From Casuarina equisetifolia (lineage: Eukaryota; Streptophyta; Magnoliopsida; Fagales; Casuarinaceae), in the NCBI GenBank assembly GCA_028551475.1, contig CM052359.1:3163583-3227582 (forward strand): DNA of 64,000 nt, read 5' to 3'. Under the pieces are notes generated by a model. The model was given only the letters and a program-made list of their open reading frames with translations, was not told where the DNA came from and did not search any database. Shown here one piece after another: positions 44,562 to 55,990 of this stretch. Position 1 is the first letter of the stretch, and each line of letters begins with the position of its first letter. A program made the translations under genes and the position numbers.

Positions 44562-47230
44562 TCAAGAGCTGGTCGCAGCCAAAGTGCTTTTTATGTCAAT
44601 CACAAATCGGTATCTAACTTCGCCCTTGGCAAGACGCTCCATTGCTGTGTTGATGTAGTCCATTGAAATAACCTCGACGTCGGCCGTGATGTTGTGTTTT
44701 GCTGCGAAGTCGATCATCTCCTGTGTCTCCTTCATTCCTCCCATGGCGCTCCCCGCAACCGCCTTCCTCCCTGTAATGGAAATGGTATTAAATCTGAAGC
44801 TATCGGAGGATGAAAATAGGGACCAACGTAAAGTTAGTTTGCCATTTGGCTTGTAGGAACTTACCCGCTAGCAGAGGTAAGACTGAGAGCTCAAGCGGCT
44901 TTTCCGGTGCTCCCACCATAACAAGTTTCCCATGGGATTTCAATAAACCAATTAATGGCAGAATTGGATGCACAGCAGAAACCGTATCAATGATACCGTC
45001 CATTGTGTTTAGGGCAGCCTATAGGAAGTTTAAAATGTCACCAAAAAAAGAACATAATCAATAATTATTTGCAAAGACAACATAGGCTCACAAGGTATAC
45101 AAACTCTCGACTTCACGGTTCAAATTCTTATTAACTTTTCACTAAACTAGTTAGTTAAGTGACAAATATGGACCATTTTGCAGAAACTCTGAAATCGAGA
45201 GGTGGGAAGGGATCAGAAGCTGAAGTTTACCTGCATTTGCTTCTGGTCACGGCTGGCTAAAAAAGAGTCGGCGCCAAGACGTTCCAAGGCTTCGCCTCTC
45301 TTGCTCGAGGAGGTACTGATTACAGTCACCTTCACACCAAAAGCTTTGGCGAATTTAACAGCCACATGGCCGAGCCCACCTAGGCCGACGATCCCAATAT
45401 GCTTCCCTGGCTCGGCAAAACCAAAGTACTTCAAGGGACTGTACACAGTGATCCCGGCACAGAGGAGTGGAGCACCGGCGTCCAGCGGCATGTTTTCTGG
45501 GAACCGGACGACGTACCGCTCGTTTGCCACTAGTGTGTCTGAGTAGCCTCCGTATGTGGTTGTTCCGTCGTGGTAAACGGAGTTGTAGGTGAAGATCATT
45601 TTGGAGCAGTAAGCTTCAAGGTCATTGTTGCAGTTCTCGCAGGAGTGGCATGCGCCGACAATGCAGCCCACACCCACTTTGTCTCCGACGATCACTTTCG
45701 TCACCTTTTTCCCCACTTCCGTCACTTCTCCGACGATTTCATGTCTGCAAGTGAAAATTCAACGGTAAGACGCTTTTCTTTGGAGAGAACAGTTGGCTGC
45801 CTTGGTTGCACATTCGGGGGTTAACTACATAATTAAGAGGAATCAACAATTGTTTATTAGGGCAATCTGAGGCCCAAAAGATTGACAATAAATTTAATAT
45901 TTCTTTAGAATCAAACGTGAAAAACGCGAATTCTGTCACAAGGAATGCTGAAAAAGAACAGTAAATAATGAAAGACTTATGTCACTCACAGAGATAAAAA
46001 GGAACTTCACGTTTTTCTTTCATAAAACGTCCACCCGATTTCAATAGAAGTAGAAAGATAAGCGTGTAGAGACGTGATTAACATGGCACGAAACATATGA
46101 AAGTAATGCCAACTAAGTAGACCATCGACATTAAATTAGGTAAGTTTTTGTTTTATTAATATGGCACGAAACACATGAAAGTTATGCCTACTAAGTAGAC
46201 CGTCGACGTTAAATTAGGTAAGTTTTTGTTTTCTTCTGTGAGAGTAGAATTGTTTCACGACTTTAGCAAAAGAATTGTTTCACGACTTCAGCAAAAGAAT
46301 TGTTCACGACTTAAGCAAAAGAAAAGACGGTTATAGCGAAATAAATTATAAAGAATAGTATTCGACAAGATAGTATTTGTTTACTTTTGAAGGTTAAATA
46401 TTTGACTCAATTGAAAGTAGACGCTTCTTAAGACTTCTTAGTCTTAAGTTCAACCTTAAGTGCATTGAGTGATATGTGTATAAAAAAGAAAATGGAAAAA
46501 AGAACAGTATAATGTCGTGTGATATTAAAGTCCTTCTAATATACCATAATTGACCTATCCGAAAATGTCAATGCTCATTTCTTCCTGGGCAGGAAAAAGT
46601 GCTTTTCAAAGATTTGGTGGCCGAACGGGAAAAGCTTCCTTTCTTTTCTCTCTTAGAAACCTGACCTTTCTCCTCAGAAACCTGAGTTTTCTCTCCTACC
46701 GTTTTTCTCGAGTAAATTGAGAACACAAATTTATTACGATATGTTGTGCTTATAATACCTTTGTCAAACATATTTAATCATGATTACCCAGTTAATATAT
46801 TTGAATATCTAATAAAGAATACTTAGTACGGAGATTCTCTGCAGTCGTATCTGAAAATACAAGGCCCATAACTTTTTCTCAGAGAAAATCGGATTCAATC
46901 GTGGATTTCAGAACGATGAGGGACTGATTACCCGGGAACGAGAGGGTAGGTGGAGATGCCCCAGTCATTCTTGATAAAATGAAGGTCGGTGTGACAGATT
47001 CCGCAGTACAGCACCTTGAGCCTTATATCGTCGTCCTCTGTGGCCCTGCATATATCAAACATTCAAATTTAACACAACCATCGTACCGTGATGCTCATCG
47101 TTCTAACGCATGTAAGTAAAACGGGGCCGTACCTTCTGGAGAAGTTGAACGGGGAGAGATGCCCAGATTGGTCTCTGGCTGCCCAGCCGAAAGCCTTCAC
47201 CGGGTGCTCTTTCTCTGGAGCTGTTGCCAT
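44562..47230 (-). CDS. CAD-like NADP-dependent zinc alcohol dehydrogenase (G7)
   Basis: Exons: 47230-47133, 47045-46932, 45744-45231, 45018-44865, 44770-44562 (TGA), coding 362 residues with no lesion. Start [29 protein letters not shown] has Thr at the proton-relay site, where G2-G6 have Ser. Structural cysteines, [18 protein letters not shown] and [12 protein letters not shown] are present. It belongs to a second subgroup with G8: exon 5 reads [19 protein letters not shown] and is one codon longer. In general CAD-like proteins of this type reduce hydroxycinnamaldehydes or related aldehydes; the specific substrate is not determinable. No ELP4 fragment accompanies it. Confidence 0.93.
46081..46322. 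repeat. Two tandem repeat arrays in G7 intron 2
   Basis: An imperfect duplication of about 78 bp (from about 46082 and 46161, containing ATGGCACGAAACA and AAATTAGGTAAGTTTTTG) is followed by three units of about 25 bp containing GAATTGTTTCACGACTT (46246-46321). The matching place in G8 intron 2 (about 54920-55010) has single, diverged units, so these expanded in G7 after the two genes separated. Confidence 0.75.
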
Positions 47231-47360
47231 ACCGAACACAGGAGTTTCAGCTTTAGGGAACTGAAGTTGTGGATGAAAGTTGAATAGGAGGGCGGTTGGG
47301 TTTTATAGAGGAAAAAGAGGGCAAAGTGGTGCCCGCCTAGCTCATCATGACGTGATCAGA
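47231..47360 (-). promoter_or_regulatory. G7 promoter: TATA box and TGACG box
   Basis: TTTTATAG (plus strand, about 47301-47308) reads CTATAAAA on the gene strand, about 70 bp above the ATG. TGACGTGATC lies at 47348-47357. The whole block is repeated at G8. The TGACG core is shared with the G2-G6 element but the flanks differ. Confidence 0.5.
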
Positions 47361-47779
47361 AGCAAGTGCGCGTTGTAAACGCGTCCAACAGCCTTTGGGC
47401 GAAACACAGTTCAATTCTGTCTTGTTCAGGGTCGCATTGCCTCGAAAAGATGCCCTCCATGTATCTTAGGCCCAATGATCTTAATGATTTTACAAATCAC
47501 CCTGTTAAGAATTTTTAACACAATACAACAATACAAAATCAAAACACACACTAAAACAAAAGATTTTAAAAAATATTTAGCCAAGAATGTCCTACTCTTC
47601 CCCTTTCAACTAATATTTTAACTGTCATAATTCTACTTTTTAAATAAAATAACCCGAATTTGATCATCCAACATATTTCAACTCTCCAGTGTTCAATTCT
47701 TTGAGTTAATCCGTTCATACCTAATAGAGCCTTTCATATATGATTTGTGAACTTGCATTTAAAAAATAAATGTTCTTAT

Positions 47780-49720
47780 GATTCTTCTTCTAGTTAGCAA
47801 AAGTTGCATTCTAAGTCCACTGAGTTATTCCATACAGCCACATAATCTGCTATAGATAGTTTATCTTTCAAAATGATTCAACAAATAAAATTACATTTTT
47901 GTACTTCTTTCCATATAAGTTTAGCCCATTTAGTACCTTCTCTATTCTCTCTTAATGCTACATAACATTTGGCAATAGTATATTCTGAGCTTATCATTAG
48001 TTATGTGAGTTTACTTCTTACTTATAAAATATTCCTCTAACTCTAGCTAGTGATCCTTTCATCTTAATTTCTAATATATTTTTTCCCTTCAAAATTTTTT
48101 ATTATTATTCATTTAACCCAATAAGAGATTGAGTTATTATGCACAAGAGACTATAAGAGTTTTTCAATTGTTGTCTTATTCTATGTATGAATGTTTATGA
48201 AACCCAATCCTTTAAAAATTTTAGGCCAACAAACTTCTTTCCATGCCACTTTTGTTACACATTGTCATTAGATTTAACTGCCCAAAGGAAGATTTTAATC
48301 TTTTTTTTTTCATTTTTATAAGGTGTTTGTTTTGGCAGTATAAAAATTTATAGTCAATATGTTTGCAAAGAGAATAAAACACTTTTTGCCAGCTGTAGTC
48401 TCCCTCCATAACTAATATGCTTAGACTACCAACCTTCAATTCTCCTTAATATCTTTTCTGTCACAATTGTACAATTTGGATTAGAGAGTCTTTTGGTAAT
48501 CAGTGGAACTCTCAAGTATTTTATAGGAAGTTGGCTTTTTTAGATAAAAATATGATCAAGTATTAGAGCCTTCTCTTGTTCAAATAAGCTTGAAAAGAAA
48601 ATTTAACACTTTTGTGAATGCATCTTCAGATTTGTGATATCCTCAAACTTTTGCATAACATTTAGTAAACACAATATAAACTCAATATCTCCATAAGTAA
48701 ACAAGAAAAGGTTATCCAAAAAGCATAAATGAGTGATATTCTCTTTAGAGCATTTTTAGTGAAATTTGAACATTCTAGAAGATATTTTCTTATATATAAT
48801 TATGTTAAGAATCTTTATCACAGTAACAAAGATAAAAGGAGAGGGTTTCCTTGTCTAAGTCCTTTTACCCCCTTAAAAAACTTGTAGGAAAGCTATTTAT
48901 ATTTACAGAATATCCAATAGTAATGATACAACTTTCAATAAAAAATGTGAATTTGTTTGAAAACTTCAAAACTTTCAAAATATTTAATATTGCATTTCAA
49001 TCTATTGTATCATATGCTTTCATAATATCAATCTTAATTGTTACTCTTTTTCCATGAGTTTTTTTGTGATAATCTTGTATTAGCTCTTGGCATAACAAAA
49101 TGTTTTCTTTAATGTTCTTACTTGGCATAAAATCTGTCTGACAAGAAAGTATGAAATGAGGCAACTTAATTTTTCTGCCACAATTTTAAATATGATCTTG
49201 TATATCACATTGCAATAGGAGAGAAGTCTAAAATCTTTCATATTAATATCATTTACTTTCTTAGGGACAAGGGAGATTACTATGGAATTTATACCTCACA
49301 ATAGTTGTCACTTCTGAAAAAAGTTATAATTGTTTCCTCTATCTCATTCCTTATAATACTCCAAGTTTTCTTGAAGAAGAAACTATTGTATCCATCCGGA
49401 CCCAGAATTTGTAATCACCAATAGTGTTAAGGACTTTTTGTATATCTTTTCTTTGAACATTTGCTATAAGGCTTTTCTTTGTTACTTCTAGAATTTTAGT
49501 GGGGAATAACTTTCTTAATTTCCTTTTTGATCATTGAAGTTGGTTTGCTCTCCCAATAAAGTTTTGATAGTACTTAGAATCTTGTTTTTAATCATCTCAG
49601 GATCTTCAATAAGTTGTCCATCATCTATTTCTATCTTAACAATGTGTTTTTTTGCTATCTTCTACATTATGCTTCTAAAAGAAACTTTATTGTTATAATC
49701 TCCTTCTTTTAGCTAGGTTT
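47780..49720 (-). pseudogene. LINE ORF2: reverse transcriptase and zf-RVT remains
   Basis: On the minus strand one sees GPDGYNSFFFKKTWSII, then DFRLLSYCNVIYKIIFKIVA, KAYDTID, THLCFLDNLFLF, VPLITKRLSN and SYGGRLQLAKSVLFS, then WKEVCWPKIFKGLGF. These are the ordered blocks of an L1-type reverse transcriptase and its tail. The catalytic FADD box is FLDN (48711-48725), so the enzyme would be inactive even without the many stops. Confidence 0.8.
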
Positions 49721-49999
49721 TCATTGATTTCTACTTATGCAGTATTTCTTCATGCTTGCTATGTATTATTAACTTTTCTAACCATTCATTTCTTCATTAT
49801 GCAATTGGGGATTTGAAGGGTCATCAAAGAGCTTTTCTTGTGCTATTTGTAACTACTTCCCAACTATCTCTATTTTCCTTGGTAATTCGCCAAATTTCTC
49901 TTTATTTAACTTTCTTAACTCTTTTTTCATTTCCTTCAACTTTATCATTATTCTATATATTGTTGTGCCATCAACCTTTAGTCATCAAATATTCTTCAT

Positions 50000-50560
50000 T
50001 ATTGTCATAAAAGAAGGGCTAGCTTGCTAAAAGTTTGAAAAATCTAAAAGCACTTTTATGTCTCGGTATGTTATTGCCAATATTCATAATGCAAGAATTA
50101 TGATATGACAATCTAGGAGTACTTAATTCCATAGAAAAATCCACATTCCTTTGCATCCATTTAGTGTTTACCAAACATTTATCCAATTTACTACTTTTGA
50201 ACTCTACTCCTTTATCCTTGTTCATCCATGATAGAAGAGGTTCTACAAAATTTGGTTCTATAAGTTTTGTATCACTTATGAACTTATTGAAATCTTTTAT
50301 TCTTTCCACTCATCTGCCAGTTATACTAACCTTTTCATTTAGATTCCTCATTATATTGAAATCTCCTACAAGTAGCCATTGAATGTCCTTCCCATAACTA
50401 TTATAACATTGTGTAAGGTTGCTCCAAAGATCTTTTCATTCATCTACTGCATTTGCTGTATAGATTGCAAATAAATATCATATTTCGTGCCTCTCTTCTA
50501 CTCTACAATTCACTACATGTTTAGAACTACTAAGTATTATGATATTGAAATGTGACTTTT
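50000..50560 (-). pseudogene. LINE ORF2: endonuclease C-terminal remains
   Basis: The minus-strand frame 50309-50019 reads FNKFISDTKLIEP, SKLDKCLVNTKWMQRN and PRLSYHNSCIM, the end of the apurinic-type endonuclease (usual form: FNxFI...L.D, SKLDR.LVN..W, SDHSP). Just upstream QWLLVGDF can be read at about 50370-50395. The SDH motif has become SYH. Confidence 0.7.
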
Positions 50561-51179
50561 TCCATACAATCCAAATCCTTCCATTTTTCATTATCTCTAT
50601 AATTGTGAACAAATTCCTATTGAGAAAAAGAGAATTTGTATCCCATTATATTTTATCTTATTTTATTTTGTGTTCTAATAAAATAACAATATTAGCTTTT
50701 GCATTTTTGATAAAGTTCTATACCTCCTTTTGTTTAAGGTTTTTATTCATGCCCTTAATATCTAGGAGAATGTGATCAATTGTTTGGAAGTTTGGTGTTT
50801 CCTCCTTTAAAACCTTTATTATCATTGCATCTTGCTCCACTTAGTTCTTGAGGATTATTCATCAACACACTAAATTATTACTGGTGTTATCCTCCCCACC
50901 TATACTCCTTTTGGGGTTTCTTTTGTTTCCTTGTCCATTTACACTTGTTTTATAGCTTTGATCTAAGTTGGCCTTTGGAATTTGTAGTTTTTTTTGCTCT
51001 ATTAGGGAGGATTCAACTTCATGCATTATTGAATTTGCAATTTGTACATTACCATGATACTTATCTCTTAGATCCTCATGTCCTTGGTCTCATGAACTTG
51101 ATCTTCATTACCTTTATCGTATGTTCTTTATCCCTAGTTCCTTTACCATTGTTCTCCGTCTAACTTAATGAGTTCTTTT

Positions 51180-51620
51180 GCACTAGAACCCACATCTCTT
51201 TTTTCTTTGCAACACATTCCTTATGTCCAAAACAATTACACTTCTTGCATATTTAAGGAAACTAATAATACTCCACTTTTATCTCAAAGATAACACCATT
51301 TCTCATGTCAATTTCAAATGAAGTTGGTAAAGAACACTTTGTATTTATTTCAACACATACCTTTGGATAGGATATCCTTTGTCTAAGCTTAATGGCATTA
51401 TTGATGTATAATGGCTCTCCAATAGCACTAGCTACATAGCTTATACCAATATCATCCTATAGTGCATGTGGAACATTATACAATTTTATCCAAATTGGTA
51501 TTGAAATGATTTTTTCCTTCTACAATCTAATAGTATTATGTCATTTTGTAGAAACATTGGTTTTCCTACCACATCACAGACTCCACCTTCTAGTAGTTCT
51601 TCATCTTTTGTTTGTTAGAA
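51180..51620 (-). pseudogene. LINE ORF1 remains with CCHC zinc knuckle
   Basis: The minus strand reads CKKCNCFGHKECVAKK at about 51205-51252, preceded by a stretch resembling the DUF4283-type part of plant LINE ORF1 (KVCVEINTKCSLPTSFEI at about 51305-51360). Stops interrupt both. Confidence 0.65.
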
Positions 51621-52619
51621 AATCTGGAGAAGAATAATAAATCACTATATGTTGTAGAAATATTTAATAAACTTTGTTTTCTCCATTGCTTTTCCATGAT
51701 TCCTTTTACTATAGAAAATGGTAACTTTGATCCAAAAAAAAAAAAAATCTCACGATACAATTTTCACACTACCTTTTTCTATTACTTCCTTAGGAGAAGC
51801 AACTTTAATTTTTCTATCATTTAACACTGAGGGCTGATATTTCATATAAGCACTTTGTGCTAATCCTCTTACTACAATCGTACTCCAAGACTCATATTTT
51901 CCTTTATGTTCAATGTTCTCTTTAGAGATTACACTATTTGTATCTTTTAACTTTTCCTTTTGCCTTCTTATTTCTTGATAGCACTTTGAATAAACTTTCT
52001 TGAATTTCTTTTTCCATTCTAACCTTGTCTAGTTAAGTTATACTTTTTTTAGCTATACTTCCTTAGTCATGTCTCTAGTTGCAAGGGTTATCCATCCATA
52101 TTTCATATCTTTACTTCTATATTATTATTTCTTCCTAAAGATTTCCAACAATCTTTAAGATATCTTGTTTTCCTTTTGTCTCTTATTGCAAACTCTTTAC
52201 AATCTAGGTTTATTTTTTGGAATAACTTGAACATCAGCAGGGTACCAACTTAGTAATTAGCTAATTTGATAGATAGGATTTTGGTAACATTCACCAAATG
52301 CTTACTTATCTACTTAGTATATAGGCTTGATAGATTTTGCCTTCTTCCACCGATGATCTACTTAAATTTCACATTTTAATCCCTTTAATTTAACTTATAA
52401 AGGCTTAATAGAAACATGGTTTTTGGTAGGTAGTCTCCTCTTACCAATCCAAAGCAATAGTCTTAACTAACCAACCAGTAATTCAATAACATCCGAGAAA
52501 AACACACGACAACAAACTTTCCCCACACAACAATCCCGACAACAGATTCTATTTTTCAAATTACAATCTAATAGGTAGAATATAATATGGTTTTTTTTTT
52601 TTTTCCAATACCCTTACTT

Positions 52620-53085
52620 CTGGAGCCTACGAAATCCGGCGATCGGGACCTTCTTCTTTTCTCTTCTCTTCTACTTCGACTCATTAAAAGAAACTCGTTT
52701 GGAAGTCCCCGCTAAATCCGCAGCTCCAACGGGGTCGCGATCTCTCTCCAACTCTGTTCTTTCGGGATAAAGAATCAGAGCTGCTAATCGCCTAAGTCAC
52801 AGATACCAGGAGAGATAGATCTCGCCTGCTCTATAGTTGCCGATTCTATCTCTCAATCTCGGAGACGATGGCGCCTCCCAGTAGTTGAAAGAGAGTGAGC
52901 GACGTCACAGATCTCGCCGAGAGATAGAGATCTCTCCGGCTCTATGTTTGCCGGCTCTGTCTCTCAAACCCAGAAATTGGAATTTCAACCCAATCGCCGC
53001 CACTCGCCAGTACGAGCTGCCACGCGCCGATTTTGTCGGTCGTCTGTTCGAGTGAAATAGAGAGAGAAAAAATAGAATGTTGATT
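52620..53085 (-). repeat. LINE 5' region with two imperfect tandem monomers
   Basis: The sequence is much GC-richer than anything around it. Two monomers of about 110 bp can be aligned: one has AGATCTCGCCTGCTCTATAG and TCTATCTCTCAATCTCGG (about 52800-52865), the other AGATCTCTCCGGCTCTATG and TCTGTCTCTCAAACCC (about 52900-52975). Tandem promoter monomers are known at the 5' ends of some LINEs. Confidence 0.55.
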
Positions 53086-53244
53086 TCAAGGAATGGTGAT
53101 TCACACTAATTCATTAGGGAATTTTGTTTGCAAGAACCTTAATCTTGTCAGAAACTGTTATTTAAAACATAGAATCCCGAAGAGGATTTCAATAAGGTTT
53201 CTGATATACCACAAGCAAACAGTCAGACCAATACGGTCCGATTT

Positions 53245-55862
53245 TCAAGACTTGGTCACAGCCAAAGTGTTTTTTATATCGATTACAAATCTGTATCTAA
53301 CATCGCCCTTGGCAAGACGCTCCATTGCTGTGTTGATGTAGTCCATTGAAATAACCTCAACGTCGGCCGTGATGTTGTGTTTTGCTGCGAAGTCGATCAT
53401 CTCCTGTGTCTCCTTCATTCCTCCCATGGCGCTCCCCACAACCGCCTTCCTTCCTGTAATTGAAATGGTATGAAATCTGCAGCTATCGGTGAGCGAAAAT
53501 GTGAACCAACGTAAAGTAAGTTTGTCATTTGGCTTGTAGGAACTTACCCATTAGCAGAGGGAAGACTGGGAGCTCAAGCGGCTTGTCCGGTGCTCCCACC
53601 ATAACGAGTTTCCCATGGGATTTCAGCAGACCAATTAACGGCAGAATTGGGTGCACAGCAGAAACCGTATCAATGATACCGTCCATTGTGTTTAGGGCAG
53701 CCTGTAGGAAGTTAAAAATGTCACCAAAAACGGAACATAGTCAATCAGATACAAAGATAACAACGCATATAAGCCTTCGAACTTCCAGATTTTACGATTA
53801 AAGTCTAACAGTTCATTACCGAGTAAACTAACCAACTAACCAAGTCACAGACAGGTACTCTTGGTTGAAGAAGAGTCAAGTACCGACTATTCTGCAGAAA
53901 CTGCGAAATCGAGAGGTGGGAAGAGATCAGAAGCTGAAGTTTACCTGCATTTGTTCCTGGTCGCGGCTGACTAAAAAAGAGTCGGCCCCAAGACGTTCCA
54001 AGGCTTCGTCCTTCTTGCTCGAGGAGGTACTGATTACAGTCACCTTCACCCCAAAAGCTTTGGCGAATTTAACAGCCACGTGGCCGAGCCCACCGAGGCC
54101 GACAATACCAATATGCTTCCCCGGCTCGGCAAAACCAAAGTACTTCAAGGGACTGTACACGGTGATCCCGGCACAGAGGAGTGGAGCACCGGCGTCCAGC
54201 GGCATGTTCTCTGGGAACCGGACGACGTACCGCTCGTTGGCCACCAGTGTGTCTGAGTAGCCTCCGTATGTGGTTGTTCCGTCGTGGTAAACGGAGTTGT
54301 AGGTGAAGATCATTTTGGAGCAGTAAGCTTCGAGGTCATTGTTGCAGTTCTCGCAGGAGTGGCATGCGCCGACCATGCAGCCCACACCCACTTTATCTCC
54401 GACGTTCACTTTCGTCACCTTTTTCCCCACTTCTGTTACTTCTCCGACGATTTCATGCCTGCAAGTGAAAATTCAACGGTAAGATGCTTTTCCCTGGAGA
54501 GAAAATTTGCCTATTCGTGGGGTTAATTACGTAATTAAGAGGAATCAACAATTGTTTAGTAGGGCGATCTAAGGCCCAAAAGATTGACAATAAATTTAAT
54601 ATTCTTTAGAATCAAAAGTTAAAAAGGGTGGTGAGTTACCAAGAATCCAACCATGAGGAATGAGTTTCAAAATATGTTAATGAAAGTTTTGTGCGTACGT
54701 AGCATCTGAATCACTATAATATCAGGCCCAAAAGATTGACAATGAATTTAATATTTCTTTAGTATCAAACGTGAAAAGGGCGAATTCTGTCACACGGAAT
54801 GCTGAAAAACAAACACTTTTGTCATTCACGTAGATGAAAAGGAACTTCACGTTTTTCTTTGATAAAACGATTGCTCGATTTCAATAACGAAGTAAAAAAC
54901 AAGCATGTAGAGAGTTGATCAACATGGCACGAAACACATGAAGTTAACGCTTAACACGTAGACCGCTGACATGGAAAAGAAGAATTGTTTTCCCACTTCA
55001 GGAAAGGAAAAGACAATTTTGACAAGATAAATTATAAAAAACAGTAATATGACAAGATCTTATTTGTTTACTTTTAAAGGGGAAGCGTTTGGATTATTTG
55101 AAAATAAATACTGCTTAAGACTATTCATAAAAAAAAGTTAAAATTTATTGGTCTTAAATTCAATATCGTACATGATGTGTGTGAAAAATAAGAGAAAAAA
55201 AAATATTACATTGTCGTGTGATTTTAGAAGTCCTAATATACCATAATTGACCCAGGATGGGAAAAGCTTCCTTTCTTTTCTCTCTTAGAAACCCGACCTT
55301 CTCACAAACATGAGTTCTCTCTCCTACCGTGTTTCTCGAATGAATTGAAAATACTAATTTATAATGATATGTTGTGCTTATAATGCGTTTGTCAAACACC
55401 TTAAAGCATGATTACCCTGTTAATATATCTGAATATCTAATAAAGAATTCTTAGTACGGAGATTCTCTGCAGTCGTATCTGAAAATACAACAAGGCCCAT
55501 AACTTTTTCTCAGAGAAAATCGGATTCAATCGTGGATTTCAGAACGTTGAAGGAAAGATTACCCGGGAACAAGAGGGTAGGTGGAGAAGCCCCAGTCATT
55601 CTTGATACTATGAAGGTCGGTGTGACAGATTCCGCAGTACAGCACCTTGAGCCTTATATCGTCGTCCTCTGTGGCCCTGCATATATACAAACATTCAATT
55701 TTAGCACAAACATCGTACCGTGATCCGCATCGTTCTAACGCATGTAAGTAAAACGGAGCCGTACCTTCTGGAGAAGTTGAACGGGGAGAGATGCCCAGAT
55801 TGGTCTCTGGCTGCCCAGCCGAAAGACTTCACCGGGTGCTCTTTCTCTGGGGCTGTTGCCAT
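53245..55862 (-). CDS. CAD-like NADP-dependent zinc alcohol dehydrogenase (G8)
   Basis: Exons: 55862-55765, 55676-55563, 54458-53945, 53701-53548, 53453-53245 (TGA), coding 362 residues with no disruption. Near-copy of G7 in exons, splice sites, promoter and much of the introns. Differences include VKSFGW for [18 protein letters not shown] for [19 protein letters not shown] for [16 protein letters not shown] for SSSKRGEAL and the end LAVTKS for LAATSS. All zinc ligands, Thr and His of the relay, and GLGGLG are present. It is separated from G7 by the LINE; without it the two genes would be about 3.2 kb apart. Confidence 0.93.
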
Positions 55863-55990
55863 ACCGAACACAGAGTTTCAGCTTTAGAGAACTGAAGTTG
55901 TGGATGAAAGTTGAAGAGGAGGGCGTTGGGTTTTATAGAGGAAAAAGAGGGCAAAGTGGTGCCGCACTAGCTCGTCTTGACGTGATCAGA
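55863..55990 (-). promoter_or_regulatory. G8 promoter: TATA box and TGACG box
   Basis: CTATAAAA (minus strand, about 55931-55938) and TGACGTGATC (plus strand, 55978-55987), at the same relative positions as in G7. Confidence 0.5.

Larger units (their letters stand above)
47660..53085 (-). mobile_element. Degenerate full-length-like LINE (L1 type) between G7 and G8
   Basis: The flanks on both sides are homologous to each other's gene surroundings, so this block is one insertion. Read on the minus strand it runs: GC-richer 5' region (53085-52620), ORF1 with a CCHC knuckle (about 51600-51180), endonuclease remains (about 50560-50000), reverse transcriptase (about 49720-48560), and the zf-RVT tail (48500-47780). 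Stops and frameshifts occur throughout, so it is dead. No clear terminal target duplication or poly(A) end was found, and the right end is placed by loss of homology to the G7/G8 flank. Confidence 0.8.

Noticed and set aside
53865..54260. Open plus-strand frame of 131 codons (and the like at 45202-45546, 40387-40785, 18077-18421)
   Set aside because: These lie antisense to conserved CAD exons; their openness follows from codon constraints of the real gene, and they recur wherever the exon does.
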